Below are positions 18,467-27,000 of a stretch of DNA of 64,000 bases, piece after piece. The stretch covers positions 124,425 to 188,424 of the forward strand of contig NZ_JACVPB010000002.1 in NCBI RefSeq assembly GCF_018882085.1, in the 5' to 3' direction. Made by a program: the position numbers and the translations under genes. The notes beneath the pieces were generated by a model that worked only from the letters and a program-made list of their open reading frames with translations, ran no database searches and was not told the origin of the DNA. The first letter of the stretch is position 1. Every line of letters starts with the position of its first letter. This DNA is from Polynucleobacter sp. AP-Reno-20A-A9. GTDB lineage: Bacteria > Pseudomonadota > Gammaproteobacteria > Burkholderiales > Burkholderiaceae.

Positions 18467-19695
18467 GCTAGTGCGACTTTCGCAAACTTACGTTTGCCTA
18501 CCTGCACTACATAAGTACCGGCTTCAACCTTTAATTGCTTATCAGCAACGGTTACACCATCAATCTTTACGCCGTTTTGCTCAATATTGCGATTCGCTTC
18601 TGATGTTGATGGTGCCAAGCCTGCAGCCTTCAAGAGACTAGCGATTTGCATTGGCGCTCCAGAAAGATTTACCTCTGGAATGTCGTCAGGCACGCCACCT
18701 TTAGCACGGTGGTTAAAGTCCTCTAATGCTTTCTCTGCTGCAGCTTGTGAATGAAAGCGTGCAACGATTTCTTGAGCGAGCAGTACTTTGCAATCTTTTG
18801 GATTTCTGCCAGCAGCAACTTCTTGCTTCATGAGATCAATTTCAGCCATTGGTCGGAATGACAGCAACGTGAAGTAATCCCACATTAAATCATCCGAAAT
18901 ACTTAAGAGCTTGCCAAACATATCGCCAGCAGGCTCGCTGATACCAATGTAATTGCCCTTAGACTTACTCATCTTCTCAACGCCGTCCAGACCAACTAGT
19001 AATGGCATCGTCAAAATACATTGAGGCTCTTGGCCATATTCACGCTGGAGTTCACGACCAACCAGAAGATTGAACTTCTGATCTGTACCACCCAACTCTA
19101 AATCACTCTTGAGCGCAACAGAGTCATAACCCTGCATCAGTGGATATAAGAACTCATGAATCGAAATGGGTATGCCATTGCGATAGCGCTTAGTAAAGTC
19201 ATCACGCTCCAACATACGCGCAACAGTATGTTTAGCAGCCAACTGAATCATGCCGCGCGCACCCAAAGGGTCGCACCACTCACTGTTGTAACGCACTTCA
19301 GTCTTTGAGGGATCGAGCACCATACTCGCTTGACGATAGTAAGTCTCTGCATTGACGGCAATTTCTTCTGCGGTCAATGGAGGACGGGTAGCGTTACGGC
19401 CTGATGGATCACCAATCATGCTGGTGAAATCACCAATCAAGAAAATAACGGTATGACCTAAATCTTGTAACTGGCGCAACTTATTCAATACAACGGTATG
19501 GCCAAGATGAATATCTGGAGCTGTTGGATCTAAACCCAATTTAATCCGCAATGGCGTCTTGGTAGCTTGGCTACGAGCCAGTTTCTGAACCCAGTCCGCC
19601 TCAACCAATAGCTCATCGCAGCCACGTTTGGTGACTTCAAGCGCCGCAAAGACTTCGGGGGTCAAAGGATATTTTTGTTCTGGTTTAGCCGTCAT
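18463..19695 (-). CDS. tyrS: tyrosyl-tRNA synthetase
   Basis: Class I synthetase charging tRNA-Tyr. The HIGH-like motif HLGH is in [15 protein letters not shown] (about residues 36-50), and the KMSKS loop reads [12 protein letters not shown] (about 224-235). A C-terminal S4 RNA-binding domain (about 340-410) contains [10 protein letters not shown]. The start is set at the ATG at 19695 (MTAKPEQKY); the frame runs 21 codons further but those residues do not resemble the family. The 410-residue form is of the TyrZ-like type common in betaproteobacteria. It is divergent from anmK, with 76 bp between starts. Confidence 0.96.
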   Translation of the reverse strand: MTAKPEQKYPLTPEVFAALEVTKRGCDELLVEADWVQKLARSQATKTPLRIKLGLDPTAPDIHLGHTVVLNKLRQLQDLGHTVIFLIGDFTSMIGDPSGRNATRPPLTAEEIAVNAETYYRQASMVLDPSKTEVRYNSEWCDPLGARGMIQLAAKHTVARMLERDDFTKRYRNGIPISIHEFLYPLMQGYDSVALKSDLELGGTDQKFNLLVGRELQREYGQEPQCILTMPLLVGLDGVEKMSKSKGNYIGISEPAGDMFGKLLSISDDLMWDYFTLLSFRPMAEIDLMKQEVAAGRNPKDCKVLLAQEIVARFHSQAAAEKALEDFNHRAKGGVPDDIPEVNLSGAPMQIASLLKAAGLAPSTSEANRNIEQNGVKIDGVTVADKQLKVEAGTYVVQVGKRKFAKVALA

Positions 19696-19771
19696 GCTGA
19701 TTCGGATTGCTGATTCAGTTAAATTAGTAGTTAAATTGCTAAAGCATAATTGTCGCATTCCTGAGAGCTAC

Positions 19772-20899
19772 ATGAACAAACACCACTCCCTCTATATCGG
19801 CCTGATGTCCGGCACCAGCCTGGATGGGATAGATGCCGTTCTGGCCAAGATTGGCCCCAATGGGGAAGCTAGCGCTCTAGAGGCAATTAGCACCCCCTTC
19901 TCTCCAGAGCTCCGCCAGGCCCTATCTGAGCTTCAAAGTCCTGGCTCAAATGAACTCCATCGCGAGAAACAGGCAGGCAATGCCTTGGCCCTGGCGTATG
20001 CAGAAGCCATTGGTCAGCTGCTCAAAAAAGCAAATCTAAAGCCTTCTGAAATCTCCGCCATCGGTGCACATGGACAAACGATTCGCCACCAACCGCATCT
20101 TGGGGACATGGCCTATACACATCAAACACTCAACCCAGCCCTCTTGGCCGAAAAAATCGGAATTGATGTGATTGCGGATTTTAGAAGTCGGGATTTGGCT
20201 GCGGGTGGGCATGGTGCGCCTTTAGTCCCCGCGTTTCATGCACAGCAATTTGTAGAAGATAAAAATTTAGCCATTCTCAATATTGGTGGCATTGCTAATC
20301 TCACACTGCTTCCAAAGAATGGTGAAGTCACCGGTTTTGATTGTGGTCCTGGAAATATGTTGATGGATGCCTGGATATACGAGCACCAAGGCAATACCTT
20401 TGATGAAAATGGTAATTGGGCATCGCAGGGTGAAGTCAATGAAGCATTACTTGAGAAAATGTTGTCTGATTCTTTCTTTGTAAAAGCTCCACCCAAGAGC
20501 ACTGGTAGAGACGACTTTCATATTGCTTGGTTGCAAGAAAAAATAGGTGCTAATAATTATCTTTCCGAAGATGTGCAAGCTACATTGCTGCACCTCACTG
20601 CCCACTCAGCCCTCGAAGCTTTAGCACGTCATGCCCCGCAAACCCAAAAGCTGATTATCTGTGGGGGCGGCGCCAGAAATAATGCCTTGATGAATTTATT
20701 CAAAGTGCAGTCGCAGAATTTTTTCAAAAAGCCCCTAGAAATTTCTACAAGTGAGTCCGCAGGAATTGATCCACAGCTAGTAGAGGGCCTTGCCTTTGCA
20801 TGGCTTGCATGGGCCCACAAAGAAAAACGGCCAGCAAATTTGCCGGCCGTTACGGGAGCGAAGGGTCCTAGAATTCTAGGTGCTTACTATCCCGCTTAA
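19772..20899 (+). CDS. anmK: anhydro-N-acetylmuramic acid kinase
   Basis: AnmK opens the 1,6-anhydro ring of recycled anhMurNAc and phosphorylates it to MurNAc-6-phosphate. The start at 19772 gives MNKHHSLYIGLMSGTSLDGID, the family's ATP-binding opening. GAHGQTIRHQP (about residues 93-103), LNIGGIANLTLL and TGFDCGPGNMLMDAW follow, with the catalytic Asp in FDCGPGN. Length 375 is typical. It feeds the AmgK/MurU route encoded at 5.7-7.5 kb, provided a MurNAc-6-phosphate phosphatase (MupP) is present elsewhere. The 3' end contains a hairpin that works as a terminator on the other strand. Confidence 0.96.
   Translation: MNKHHSLYIGLMSGTSLDGIDAVLAKIGPNGEASALEAISTPFSPELRQALSELQSPGSNELHREKQAGNALALAYAEAIGQLLKKANLKPSEISAIGAHGQTIRHQPHLGDMAYTHQTLNPALLAEKIGIDVIADFRSRDLAAGGHGAPLVPAFHAQQFVEDKNLAILNIGGIANLTLLPKNGEVTGFDCGPGNMLMDAWIYEHQGNTFDENGNWASQGEVNEALLEKMLSDSFFVKAPPKSTGRDDFHIAWLQEKIGANNYLSEDVQATLLHLTAHSALEALARHAPQTQKLIICGGGARNNALMNLFKVQSQNFFKKPLEISTSESAGIDPQLVEGLAFAWLAWAHKEKRPANLPAVTGAKGPRILGAYYPA
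20823..20851 (-). terminator. erpA intrinsic terminator, embedded in the anmK 3' coding end
   Basis: On the minus strand a 26-nt imperfect palindrome (7-bp outer stem, one mismatch, then the GCAAATTTGC core) is followed directly by five Ts. It lies 67 bp past the erpA stop codon and entirely inside the last codons of the convergent anmK gene. Confidence 0.6.
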
Positions 20900-20918
20900 A
20901 TCATTAAATTTTTTTTAG

Positions 20919-21293
20919 TTATGCAGAGAAGGAAGATCCGCAACCACAAGTAGTTTGCGCATTCGGATTCTTAATCACAAATTGTGATCCATTGATATCT
21001 TCTTTGTAATCAATCTCAGCGCCAACTAAATATTGGAAGCTCATTGAGTCCACTAACAAAGTAACACCATTCTTTTCAAAGAGGGTGTCATCTTCATTCA
21101 CAGCATCATCAAATGTGAAGCCATACTGAAAACCTGAGCAACCACCGCCTTGTACGAATACGCGCAGCTTCAATTCTGGATTGCCTTCTTCAGCAATCAA
21201 GTCCGCCACTTTCGCAGCAGCGCTATCCGTGAACACCAATGGGGTTGGTGGCTCGGCTAAATCTTGTGCAGGTTGTGTAGCTAGTTCGGTCAT
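20919..21293 (-). CDS. erpA: iron-sulfur cluster insertion protein ErpA
   Basis: A-type carrier that delivers Fe-S clusters to apoproteins, including the isoprenoid enzymes IspG and IspH. The three ligand cysteines are present: [11 protein letters not shown] (about residue 52) and the C-terminal TTCGCGSSF (about 116-118). Length 124 is usual for betaproteobacteria. A terminator follows inside the convergent anmK gene. It is downstream of argC on the same strand, separated by 68 bp. Confidence 0.96.
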   Translation of the reverse strand: MTELATQPAQDLAEPPTPLVFTDSAAAKVADLIAEEGNPELKLRVFVQGGGCSGFQYGFTFDDAVNEDDTLFEKNGVTLLVDSMSFQYLVGAEIDYKEDINGSQFVIKNPNAQTTCGCGSSFSA

Positions 21294-21361
21294 GATTTAC
21301 TCCCAATTCAAAAGGCAATATCTTATTTTAGGCTTTTAATGCCCAGCTTGCTGAAGGGTCA

Positions 21362-22420
21362 TTATGGGGAAACGGCGATCTGGGTAAGGCCTGTAGTCTC
21401 CGGCAACCCAAACATCAGGTTCATACACTGCACACCCTGGCCTGAAGCACCCTTCACCAAATTGTCTTCAACCACCAAAATAACCAAAGTATCACCACCG
21501 CCTGGGCGATGAATCGCAATCCGAATGCCGTTGCTACCCCGTACAGAACGCGTCTCTGGATGACTACCTGCTGGCATGACGTCGACAAACGGCTCATCCT
21601 TATAGAAATTCTCATACAGCTTTTGGTAATCAACATCTTTACCAGCCTCAGTCAAGCGGACATACAGTGTCGAATGGATACCTCTAATCATCGGGGTTAA
21701 ATGCGGCACAAAGGTCAAACCGATCTGATCATGGCCAGCGATTGCTTTTAAGCCCTGCTCGATTTCAGGGAGATGACGATGTCCTTTAACACTATAGGCC
21801 TTAAAGTTGTCGCTTGCTTCAGACAATAGCGTGCCGATCTCCGCTTTCCGGCCAGCACCAGAAGTACCTGACTTTGAATCAGAAATAATATGCGTGCCAT
21901 CGATGAGGTGTTTACCACCAGTCGATCTAGGCGACAGTAAAGGAGCAAGGCCAAGCTGCACTGAGGTTGGGTAGCAGCCCGCCAAACCAACTACGCGCGC
22001 CTTCTTAATGGCCTCACGATTAATCTCCGCCAAACCATAAACTGCTTCAGCCAAAATTTCTGGGCAGGTATGCTCCATCCCATACCACTTTGCAAATTCT
22101 TTGACATCCTTCAAACGAAAGTCTGCAGCAAGATCCAAAATCTTCACATTGTTAGCGAGCAACTCTTTTGCTTGTGCCATCGCAACACCATGTGGGGTTG
22201 CAAAGAACATCACATCACATTCATTGAGCTTAGCTTCATCAGGCGTCGTAAATTTCAGAGATACGCGGCCACGTAAAGATGGAAACATGTCCGCAACTGG
22301 CATGCCAGCTTCTGTGCGAGAAGTAATTGCGGTGAGCTCTACCTCGGGATGCTGTGCCAATAAACGCAACAACTCCACTCCGGTATATCCAGTGCCGCCT
22401 ACGATACCAACCTTAATCAT
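21362..22420 (-). CDS. argC: N-acetyl-gamma-glutamyl-phosphate reductase
   Basis: ArgC reduces N-acetylglutamyl phosphate with NADPH in arginine synthesis. The start is placed at the ATG at 22420 ([18 protein letters not shown]), which begins the Rossmann glycine motif. The catalytic cysteine is in [14 protein letters not shown] (about residue 155), and HRHLPEI supplies the conserved histidine. Length 352 corresponds to the longer ArgC form. It is downstream of rplM-rpsI on the minus strand but separated from it by a terminator at 22488-22514. Confidence 0.96.
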   Translation of the reverse strand: MIKVGIVGGTGYTGVELLRLLAQHPEVELTAITSRTEAGMPVADMFPSLRGRVSLKFTTPDEAKLNECDVMFFATPHGVAMAQAKELLANNVKILDLAADFRLKDVKEFAKWYGMEHTCPEILAEAVYGLAEINREAIKKARVVGLAGCYPTSVQLGLAPLLSPRSTGGKHLIDGTHIISDSKSGTSGAGRKAEIGTLLSEASDNFKAYSVKGHRHLPEIEQGLKAIAGHDQIGLTFVPHLTPMIRGIHSTLYVRLTEAGKDVDYQKLYENFYKDEPFVDVMPAGSHPETRSVRGSNGIRIAIHRPGGGDTLVILVVEDNLVKGASGQGVQCMNLMFGLPETTGLTQIAVSP

Positions 22421-22487
22421 GCCATTCTCCAAAATACCGATCATGAGAAGTTTCTTTTAAAACTTCTGAATACCTCAATTGTAGAAA

Positions 22488-22514
22488 CAAAAAGGGCCGC
22501 TTGCGCGACCCTTT
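22488..22514 (-). terminator. intrinsic terminator of the rplM-rpsI operon
   Basis: On the minus strand AAAGGGTCGC pairs with GCGGCCCTTT (one G-U pair) around a GCAA tetraloop, followed by TTGTTTC. It begins 26 bp after the rpsI stop codon and separates this operon from argC. Confidence 0.75.
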
Positions 22515-22540
22515 CGATAAAACTTGAGCGACTGAAAGAA

Positions 22541-22942
22541 TTAGCGCTTGCTGAACTGCTTACGACGACGCGCGCCGTGCAGACCAACTTTTTTACGCTC
22601 AACTTCACGAGCATCGCGAGTTACCAAACCTGCTTTAGACAGAGCTGGCTTCAAAGCGTTGTCGTAGTCGATCAATGCACGAGTAACACCGTGACGAACT
22701 GCACCAGCTTGGCCAGTTTCACCGCCACCAGAAACGTTTACTTTGATATCAAAGGTCGTTAAGTGGGCTGTGAGAGCCAAAGGCTGACGAGCGATCATGC
22801 GTGATGTTTCACGAGCAAAATAAGCATCGATAGGCTTACCATTAACAATGATTTCGCCTTTGCCAGATTTAATAAATACACGCGCCACAGAACTCTTGCG
22901 ACGACCAGTACCGTAATTCCAATTTCCGTAATTAATAGCCAT
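22541..22942 (-). CDS. rpsI: 30S ribosomal protein S9
   Basis: S9 binds the head of the 30S subunit; its C-terminal tail reaches the P-site tRNA. The motif [15 protein letters not shown] lies near the N-terminus, [19 protein letters not shown] is in the middle, and the basic tail ends RRRKQFSKR. Length 133 is typical for Burkholderiales, with a short N-terminal extension ([10 protein letters not shown]). It follows rplM after 9 bp in the usual L13-S9 operon. Confidence 0.98.
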   Translation of the reverse strand: MAINYGNWNYGTGRRKSSVARVFIKSGKGEIIVNGKPIDAYFARETSRMIARQPLALTAHLTTFDIKVNVSGGGETGQAGAVRHGVTRALIDYDNALKPALSKAGLVTRDAREVERKKVGLHGARRRKQFSKR

Positions 22943-22951
22943 TTGGGTTCC

Positions 22952-23380
22952 TTAAATCTCTAACGCTTTTGGCTGTTGAGCCGCATGCGGATGACTGGCG
23001 TCGCCGTAGACTTTTAATTTCTTAATCATGGCATAACCTAGTGGGCCTTTTGGCAACATACCCTTCACAGCCTTCTCTAAAGCACGACCTGGGAAACGGT
23101 CTTGCATCTTGTCGAAGTTAGTCGAGCTAATACCACCTGGGTATCCGCTGTGACGGTAATAAATTTTGTTCAAGCCTTTTGTGCCTGTGACACGGAGCTT
23201 AGAAGAATTGATAACGACAATAAAGTCGCCAGTATCAACGTGTGGGGTGTATTCAGGCTTGTGCTTGCCGCGTAGACGGAGTGCCACTTCACTGGCGACA
23301 CGACCGAGGACTTTGTCCGTAGCGTCAATCACGAACCATTCATGCACTACCTCATGGGATTTTGCAGAAAAAGTTTTCAT
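22952..23380 (-). CDS. rplM: 50S ribosomal protein L13
   Basis: L13 is an early-assembling 23S rRNA-binding protein. [20 protein letters not shown] (about residues 16-35), [16 protein letters not shown] and the C-terminal [18 protein letters not shown] are conserved. Length 142 matches the family. It is the first gene of rplM-rpsI, with a candidate promoter at 23444-23473 and a leader of about 57 nt. Confidence 0.98.
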   Translation of the reverse strand: MKTFSAKSHEVVHEWFVIDATDKVLGRVASEVALRLRGKHKPEYTPHVDTGDFIVVINSSKLRVTGTKGLNKIYYRHSGYPGGISSTNFDKMQDRFPGRALEKAVKGMLPKGPLGYAMIKKLKVYGDASHPHAAQQPKALEI

Positions 23381-23443
23381 GATTTCTCAAATTGTTATAG
23401 TCAAAAAAATTACTCCAATCAAATTACGTCCACCTTGGCCCTG

Positions 23444-23473
23444 CTTATATTTGCAAGCTCGCAGATTCTGCAA
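23444..23473 (-). promoter_or_regulatory. candidate rplM-rpsI promoter
   Basis: On the minus strand TTGCAG (23473-23468) and TATAAG (23449-23444) are 18 bp apart. The transcript would start near 23437, giving a 5' leader of about 57 nt before rplM. This is the best sigma-70-like match in the 160 bp between rplM and the upstream small-RNA terminator. Confidence 0.45.
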
Positions 23474-23539
23474 TTTACTTGGTACAACAAATTACCGCTG
23501 ACCGGCTCGGTAATTCAGTAAAGCCTTGAATTGTAACCT

Positions 23540-23568
23540 AAAAAAAACCCAGGAACGAGTCCTGGGTT
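23540..23568 (-). terminator. strong intrinsic terminator of the candidate small RNA
   Basis: On the minus strand AACCCAGGA and TCCTGGGTT form a 9-bp perfect stem with loop CTCGT. The stem runs into eight consecutive Ts (23547-23540, partly within the stem). No protein-coding gene precedes it on this strand, so it must end a non-coding transcript or an unrelated read-through. Confidence 0.8.
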
Positions 23569-23641
23569 GGAATCCACCTATGTTTGGGTGGAGGAGACAC
23601 TGGGAGGTAAGTCGCAGTCTTATACAAGACTGACTACCAAT
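23540..23641 (-). ncRNA. candidate ~102-nt small RNA with CCUCC motifs
   Basis: The 409-bp stretch between rplM and the OsmC-like gene holds an independent minus-strand transcription unit. A promoter (TTGCGT, 17 bp, TACAAT) would start RNA near 23641, and an intrinsic terminator ends it at 23540. Between them are a 7-bp hairpin CAGTCTT/AAGACTG (23615-23632), a single-stranded CCTCCC (23607-23602), CTCCTCC (23596-23590), and a second hairpin TCCACC/GGTGGA (23573-23592). No convincing open reading frame with a ribosome site is present. The CCUCC motifs match the anti-Shine-Dalgarno sequence, so pairing with ribosome binding sites of mRNAs is a reasonable guess. It might belong to a known betaproteobacterial sRNA family, but that could not be searched. 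Confidence 0.65.
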
Positions 23642-23647
23642 ATGGTT

Positions 23648-23676
23648 ATTGTATCCATATGCATGGTGCAACGCAA
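23648..23676 (-). promoter_or_regulatory. promoter of the candidate small RNA
   Basis: On the minus strand TTGCGT (23676-23671) and TACAAT (23653-23648) are separated by exactly 17 bp. It is among the best sigma-70-type matches I found in an intergenic region of this window. The start point would be near 23641. Confidence 0.6.
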
Positions 23677-23704
23677 GAAAATTGACCAAAATCAATATTT
23701 TTAT

Positions 23705-23720
23705 GTTGCTATGCAGCAAC
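23705..23720. repeat. inverted repeat upstream of the OsmC-like gene
   Basis: GTTGCT and AGCAAC form a perfect 6-bp inverted repeat around ATGC, 69 bp before the OsmC-like start codon and 29 bp behind the small-RNA -35. It could be an operator for either transcript. A GATAAT at 23750-23755 is a possible -10 for the OsmC-like gene but lacks a good -35. Confidence 0.3.
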
Positions 23721-23789
23721 TTGATTTCCCATAAAATAGGTAAACTATTGATAATATTGATTAATTTAGTAAGTTAAGGGTCACTAATA

Positions 23790-24212
23790 ATGGAATGTCG
23801 AGTAAGTTGGTTGGGTAATGGCGGCATGGCTTTTTCCGCAGAAACTGGCAGCGGCCACCTCGTAAACATGGATGGCGCCCCTGAAGCTGGTGGCAAAAAC
23901 CTCGCTCCGAGGCCAATGGAGCTGCTTTTAGCAGGTGCCGGCGGTTGCTCTGCATTTGATGTGGTTTTAATCCTACAAAGGGCTCGTCAGGCCATTAGTG
24001 GCTGTGAAGTGGCTCTCCAGGCTGAGCGAGCGACAGAAGACCCTAAAGTCTTCACTAAGATCAATTTGCACTTTACGGTCAAAGGAAAAGGCTTGGATCA
24101 GGCAAAGGTAGATCGCGCCGTAAAGCTCTCACATGAAAAATATTGCTCAGCTACGACCATGCTGGCTAAAACTGCGGAACTGACTTACAGCGTCGAAATC
24201 ATTGGGGAATAA
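23790..24212 (+). CDS. OsmC/Ohr-family peroxidase-like protein
   Basis: OsmC-family proteins reduce organic peroxides using two cysteines. Both are present: GAGGCSAFDVV (about residue 53) and HEKYCSATTML (about residue 117). The 140-residue length and the N-terminal MECRVSWLGNGGMAFSAETGSG place it in the YhfA-like branch of the family rather than classical Ohr. It stands alone between the candidate small RNA and rnpB. An AAGGG lies 9-13 bp before the ATG. Confidence 0.85.
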   Translation: MECRVSWLGNGGMAFSAETGSGHLVNMDGAPEAGGKNLAPRPMELLLAGAGGCSAFDVVLILQRARQAISGCEVALQAERATEDPKVFTKINLHFTVKGKGLDQAKVDRAVKLSHEKYCSATTMLAKTAELTYSVEIIGE

Positions 24213-24523
24213 GTGCAGAGTCAATCGATAAGCCGGATTCTGTCGCCTAGATTTGCATCTAGGGGCAATCATTCCTCTAGGCCGGCAGTTACCTGACGGC
24301 TCAAGCTCCCTACCCGCAGACTCAGCGGGACGCCTCATCGCCTGCTTACTTGGGATTGCTCCAGGTGGAGGTTACCGCGTTTCACCGTAACTAAATACGC
24401 TCGTCTCTGTGGCCCTATTCCTCACGTCGCCGTGGATGGCCGTTAGCCATCACCCTTCCCTATGGAGTCCGGACTTTCCTCCCCCTCAATAAAGAGGCGG
24501 CGATTGCCCAATTGACTCTGCGC
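24213..24523 (-). ncRNA. rnpB: RNase P RNA component, class A
   Basis: The catalytic RNA of RNase P, which trims tRNA 5' leaders. On the minus strand the conserved GAGGAAAGTCCGGACTCC lies near the 5' side (about 24485-24468), and AGAATCCGGCTTATCGATTG lies near the 3' end. Helix P1 is visible as an 11-bp perfect pairing of 24215-24225 with 24511-24521. The ends are set just outside P1 and are accurate to a few bases. It follows pyrC on the same strand after about 55 bp and abuts the stop codon of the convergent OsmC-like gene. Confidence 0.95.
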
Positions 24524-24578
24524 CTGCAGTCTAACGCAGTCAGGCCAATTTGGCTAAGAAAGTAATGATTTGCGTTTT

Positions 24579-25637
24579 TTAAACGAGTGACCAGGCAATG
24601 GTTTCGCCGGCGCGCAGCGGAACAATAGTGGCATCACCTAATGGCAATTCAGCAGGGATACTTTGCGCTTGCTTTACTAAGGTGATTTTTTTGCTATTGC
24701 GTGGTAATACATAGAAGTCAGAGCCAAAGAAACTCGCAAAGCCTTCTAGCCGATCTAACTTGCCTACGCTCTCAAATGCTTCTGCATATAGGCCTAAGGC
24801 ATTAAAGGCGCTGTAACAACCTGCACAACCACAAGCCGCCTCCTTAGCGCCCTTTGCATGAGGCGCACTATCCGTACCCAAGAAGAAACGAGAGTTGCCA
24901 CTAGTTGCAGCCTCCAATAAAGCGACGCGATGTTCTTCACGCTTAAGCACAGGCAAACAATAATTGTGTGGACGAATGCCGCCAGCAAAGATGGCATTGC
25001 GATTCATGAGTAGATGCTGCGGAGTAATCGTGGCTGCAATCGTATTCTTTCCACCCGTTGCGGCATCACGCACATAGTGAGCTGCTTGCTTGGTAGTGAT
25101 GTGCTCAAACACAATCTTGAGCTCAGGAAAATTTTTACGAAGAGGCTCTAAAACCGTATCAATGAATACCGCTTCACGATCAAAGATATCGATTTCAGAA
25201 CTGGTTACTTCACCATGAACTAAGAGGGGCATACCAACAGCCTGCATCACCTCTAATGCACCATGGCAATGTTTGAGGTCACTGACTCCTGCGTCGCTAT
25301 TCGTAGTTGCACCTGCGGGATACAGCTTGAATGCAGCAATGCCTGCAGTCTTAGCCTTACGAACTTCGTCTGCAGAAGTGTTGTCAGTGAGGTACAAAGT
25401 CATTAAAGGCGTGAAGTCACTGACCCCCAGAGACTTTAAATTCGATTCAATGCGAGATTGATAGGCCTGAGCCAAAGCTACAGTAGTGACTGGTGGCTTG
25501 AGGTTCGGCATGATGATCGCACGCGCAAATTGACGCGCAGTATCTGCCAACACATCCCTCATGACTTCGCCATCACGAATGTGTAAATGCCAATCGTCTG
25601 GCTGAATCAGTTGAATTTGTGTAGGTCTATTAGACAT
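24579..25637 (-). CDS. pyrC: dihydroorotase
   Basis: PyrC closes carbamoyl-aspartate to dihydroorotate in pyrimidine synthesis. The start is set at the ATG at 25637 ([13 protein letters not shown]). The zinc ligands appear in [10 protein letters not shown] (about residues 15-24), VHGEVT and [19 protein letters not shown] (about 257-269) holds the catalytic Asp. Length 352 fits the class II type. It follows the glycerate kinase gene after 1 bp. Confidence 0.97.
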   Translation of the reverse strand: MSNRPTQIQLIQPDDWHLHIRDGEVMRDVLADTARQFARAIIMPNLKPPVTTVALAQAYQSRIESNLKSLGVSDFTPLMTLYLTDNTSADEVRKAKTAGIAAFKLYPAGATTNSDAGVSDLKHCHGALEVMQAVGMPLLVHGEVTSSEIDIFDREAVFIDTVLEPLRKNFPELKIVFEHITTKQAAHYVRDAATGGKNTIAATITPQHLLMNRNAIFAGGIRPHNYCLPVLKREEHRVALLEAATSGNSRFFLGTDSAPHAKGAKEAACGCAGCYSAFNALGLYAEAFESVGKLDRLEGFASFFGSDFYVLPRNSKKITLVKQAQSIPAELPLGDATIVPLRAGETIAWSLV

Positions 25638-25638
25638 A

Positions 25639-26991
25639 TTATTTTTCGAGCAAGATGATGCGGAAATCATTCACATTAGTAAGTGTAGGGCCAGTTTCCA
25701 CTAAAGCGCCTAATTCTGCAAAGAAGCCATAGCAATCATGCGCTGATAAGAATTTCTCTGGCAAAAGACCCTTGTCCTGACCTGACTGACGCACAGCATT
25801 ATCAAACCAGGCGCCAGCGTTCTTTTCACTACCGTCAATTCCATCCGTATCCGCAGCCAAAGCAGCTATTCTTGGCAAATCAGAGCTAGCAGCCAAAAGC
25901 GAGAGCAGGTATTCACTGCAACGACCACCGCGACCTTTGACACCCTCAGGAATCGTCACATTACATTCGCCGCCAGAGATCAGGGCTAGGGGTTTATCAA
26001 CTCCCTTAGCAATATAGTCACGCACTAACGCGGCCTGCTTAATACCCACTTCTTGAGCTTCTCCAGTAATGGTATCTCCTAAAACAGTAGGCTCGTAACC
26101 CTGAGTGCGGACATACTCGGCGGCAGCCTCCAAACTTTTGTAGGCAGTTGCAATCACATGGTTGGCTACTTGAGCAGAAATTAAATCAGAATCTTTCAGA
26201 GTCTCTGGCTTTTCACCAGCCAAACCTTGTTTGAGATGATTCAATACGGACACAGGTATAGAAGGTGTATCCAAGTCATACTTTTGCAAAATATTGAGTG
26301 CATCTAAATACGTGGAGTAATCAGCAGCACACGGACCGCTAGCAATATCTGCCGGCGAATCACCAGTGACATCAGAGATTAATAAAGCCTCTACTCGTGC
26401 GCCACGGGCAATAGCTACTCTAGCTAAATTGCCACCCAAGATTGCAGATAAATGTTTACGCACCACATTCATTTCTTCGATAGGTGCGCCACTACGTAAG
26501 AGTGCTTCTGTAGTCTTGCGCATATCATCAATCGAGATGCCTTCTTGTGGCAGGGTAAGAAGGCTTGATCCACCGCCAGACACTAGGGCGATCAATACAT
26601 CGCCCTTCTCCAATTGATTGCTTAATGCTAAAACTTTTTTAGCCCCATCCATACCAGCCTGGTCAGGCACTGGATGTCCTGCCTCAACAATATTAATATG
26701 GGTAGTTGGCGAGCTATGACCGTAACGCGTTAGCACAACACCTTCTAATTTCGCATCTGGCCAATGCACTCTTGCATAAGCCTCTAACGCGCTAGCCATA
26801 GAAGCGCTGGCTTTACCTGCACCCACTACCAAGCATCTCCCCTTGGGCTCTTGCCCGGCTGGAAATATCTTTGCCAAGTGCTGGGGAACAATGACCTGTG
26901 GATCAGCAACCGCAACTGCGGCAGCAAAAGCGTTTTTAAGAATTGCTTCTTTACTTGCTGCCATAGAAGGTGAAGAACTGTTTAGAGTCAT
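25639..26991 (-). CDS. glycerate 2-kinase of the TtuD/GckA (MOFRL) type
   Basis: Phosphorylates D-glycerate to 2-phosphoglycerate in glyoxylate and tartronate-semialdehyde metabolism; older annotations call it hydroxypyruvate reductase TtuD. The N-terminal DUF4147 part contains [12 protein letters not shown] (about residues 55-66), GHPVPD and VSGGGSSLL. The C-terminal MOFRL domain has [13 protein letters not shown] and [17 protein letters not shown]. Length 450 is usual. It lies in a compact minus-strand run with pyrC and the ABC transporter. Confidence 0.9.
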   Translation of the reverse strand: MTLNSSSPSMAASKEAILKNAFAAAVAVADPQVIVPQHLAKIFPAGQEPKGRCLVVGAGKASASMASALEAYARVHWPDAKLEGVVLTRYGHSSPTTHINIVEAGHPVPDQAGMDGAKKVLALSNQLEKGDVLIALVSGGGSSLLTLPQEGISIDDMRKTTEALLRSGAPIEEMNVVRKHLSAILGGNLARVAIARGARVEALLISDVTGDSPADIASGPCAADYSTYLDALNILQKYDLDTPSIPVSVLNHLKQGLAGEKPETLKDSDLISAQVANHVIATAYKSLEAAAEYVRTQGYEPTVLGDTITGEAQEVGIKQAALVRDYIAKGVDKPLALISGGECNVTIPEGVKGRGGRCSEYLLSLLAASSDLPRIAALAADTDGIDGSEKNAGAWFDNAVRQSGQDKGLLPEKFLSAHDCYGFFAELGALVETGPTLTNVNDFRIILLEK

Positions 26992-27000
26992 CCAGCTATT

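Noticed and set aside
23492..23719. 75-codon minus-strand frame across the candidate small RNA
   Set aside because: Its start lies upstream of the predicted RNA start and it runs through the terminator; the product looks random.
24147..24338. Short open frame overlapping rnpB
   Set aside because: The region is RNase P RNA with its paired P1 helix and conserved core.
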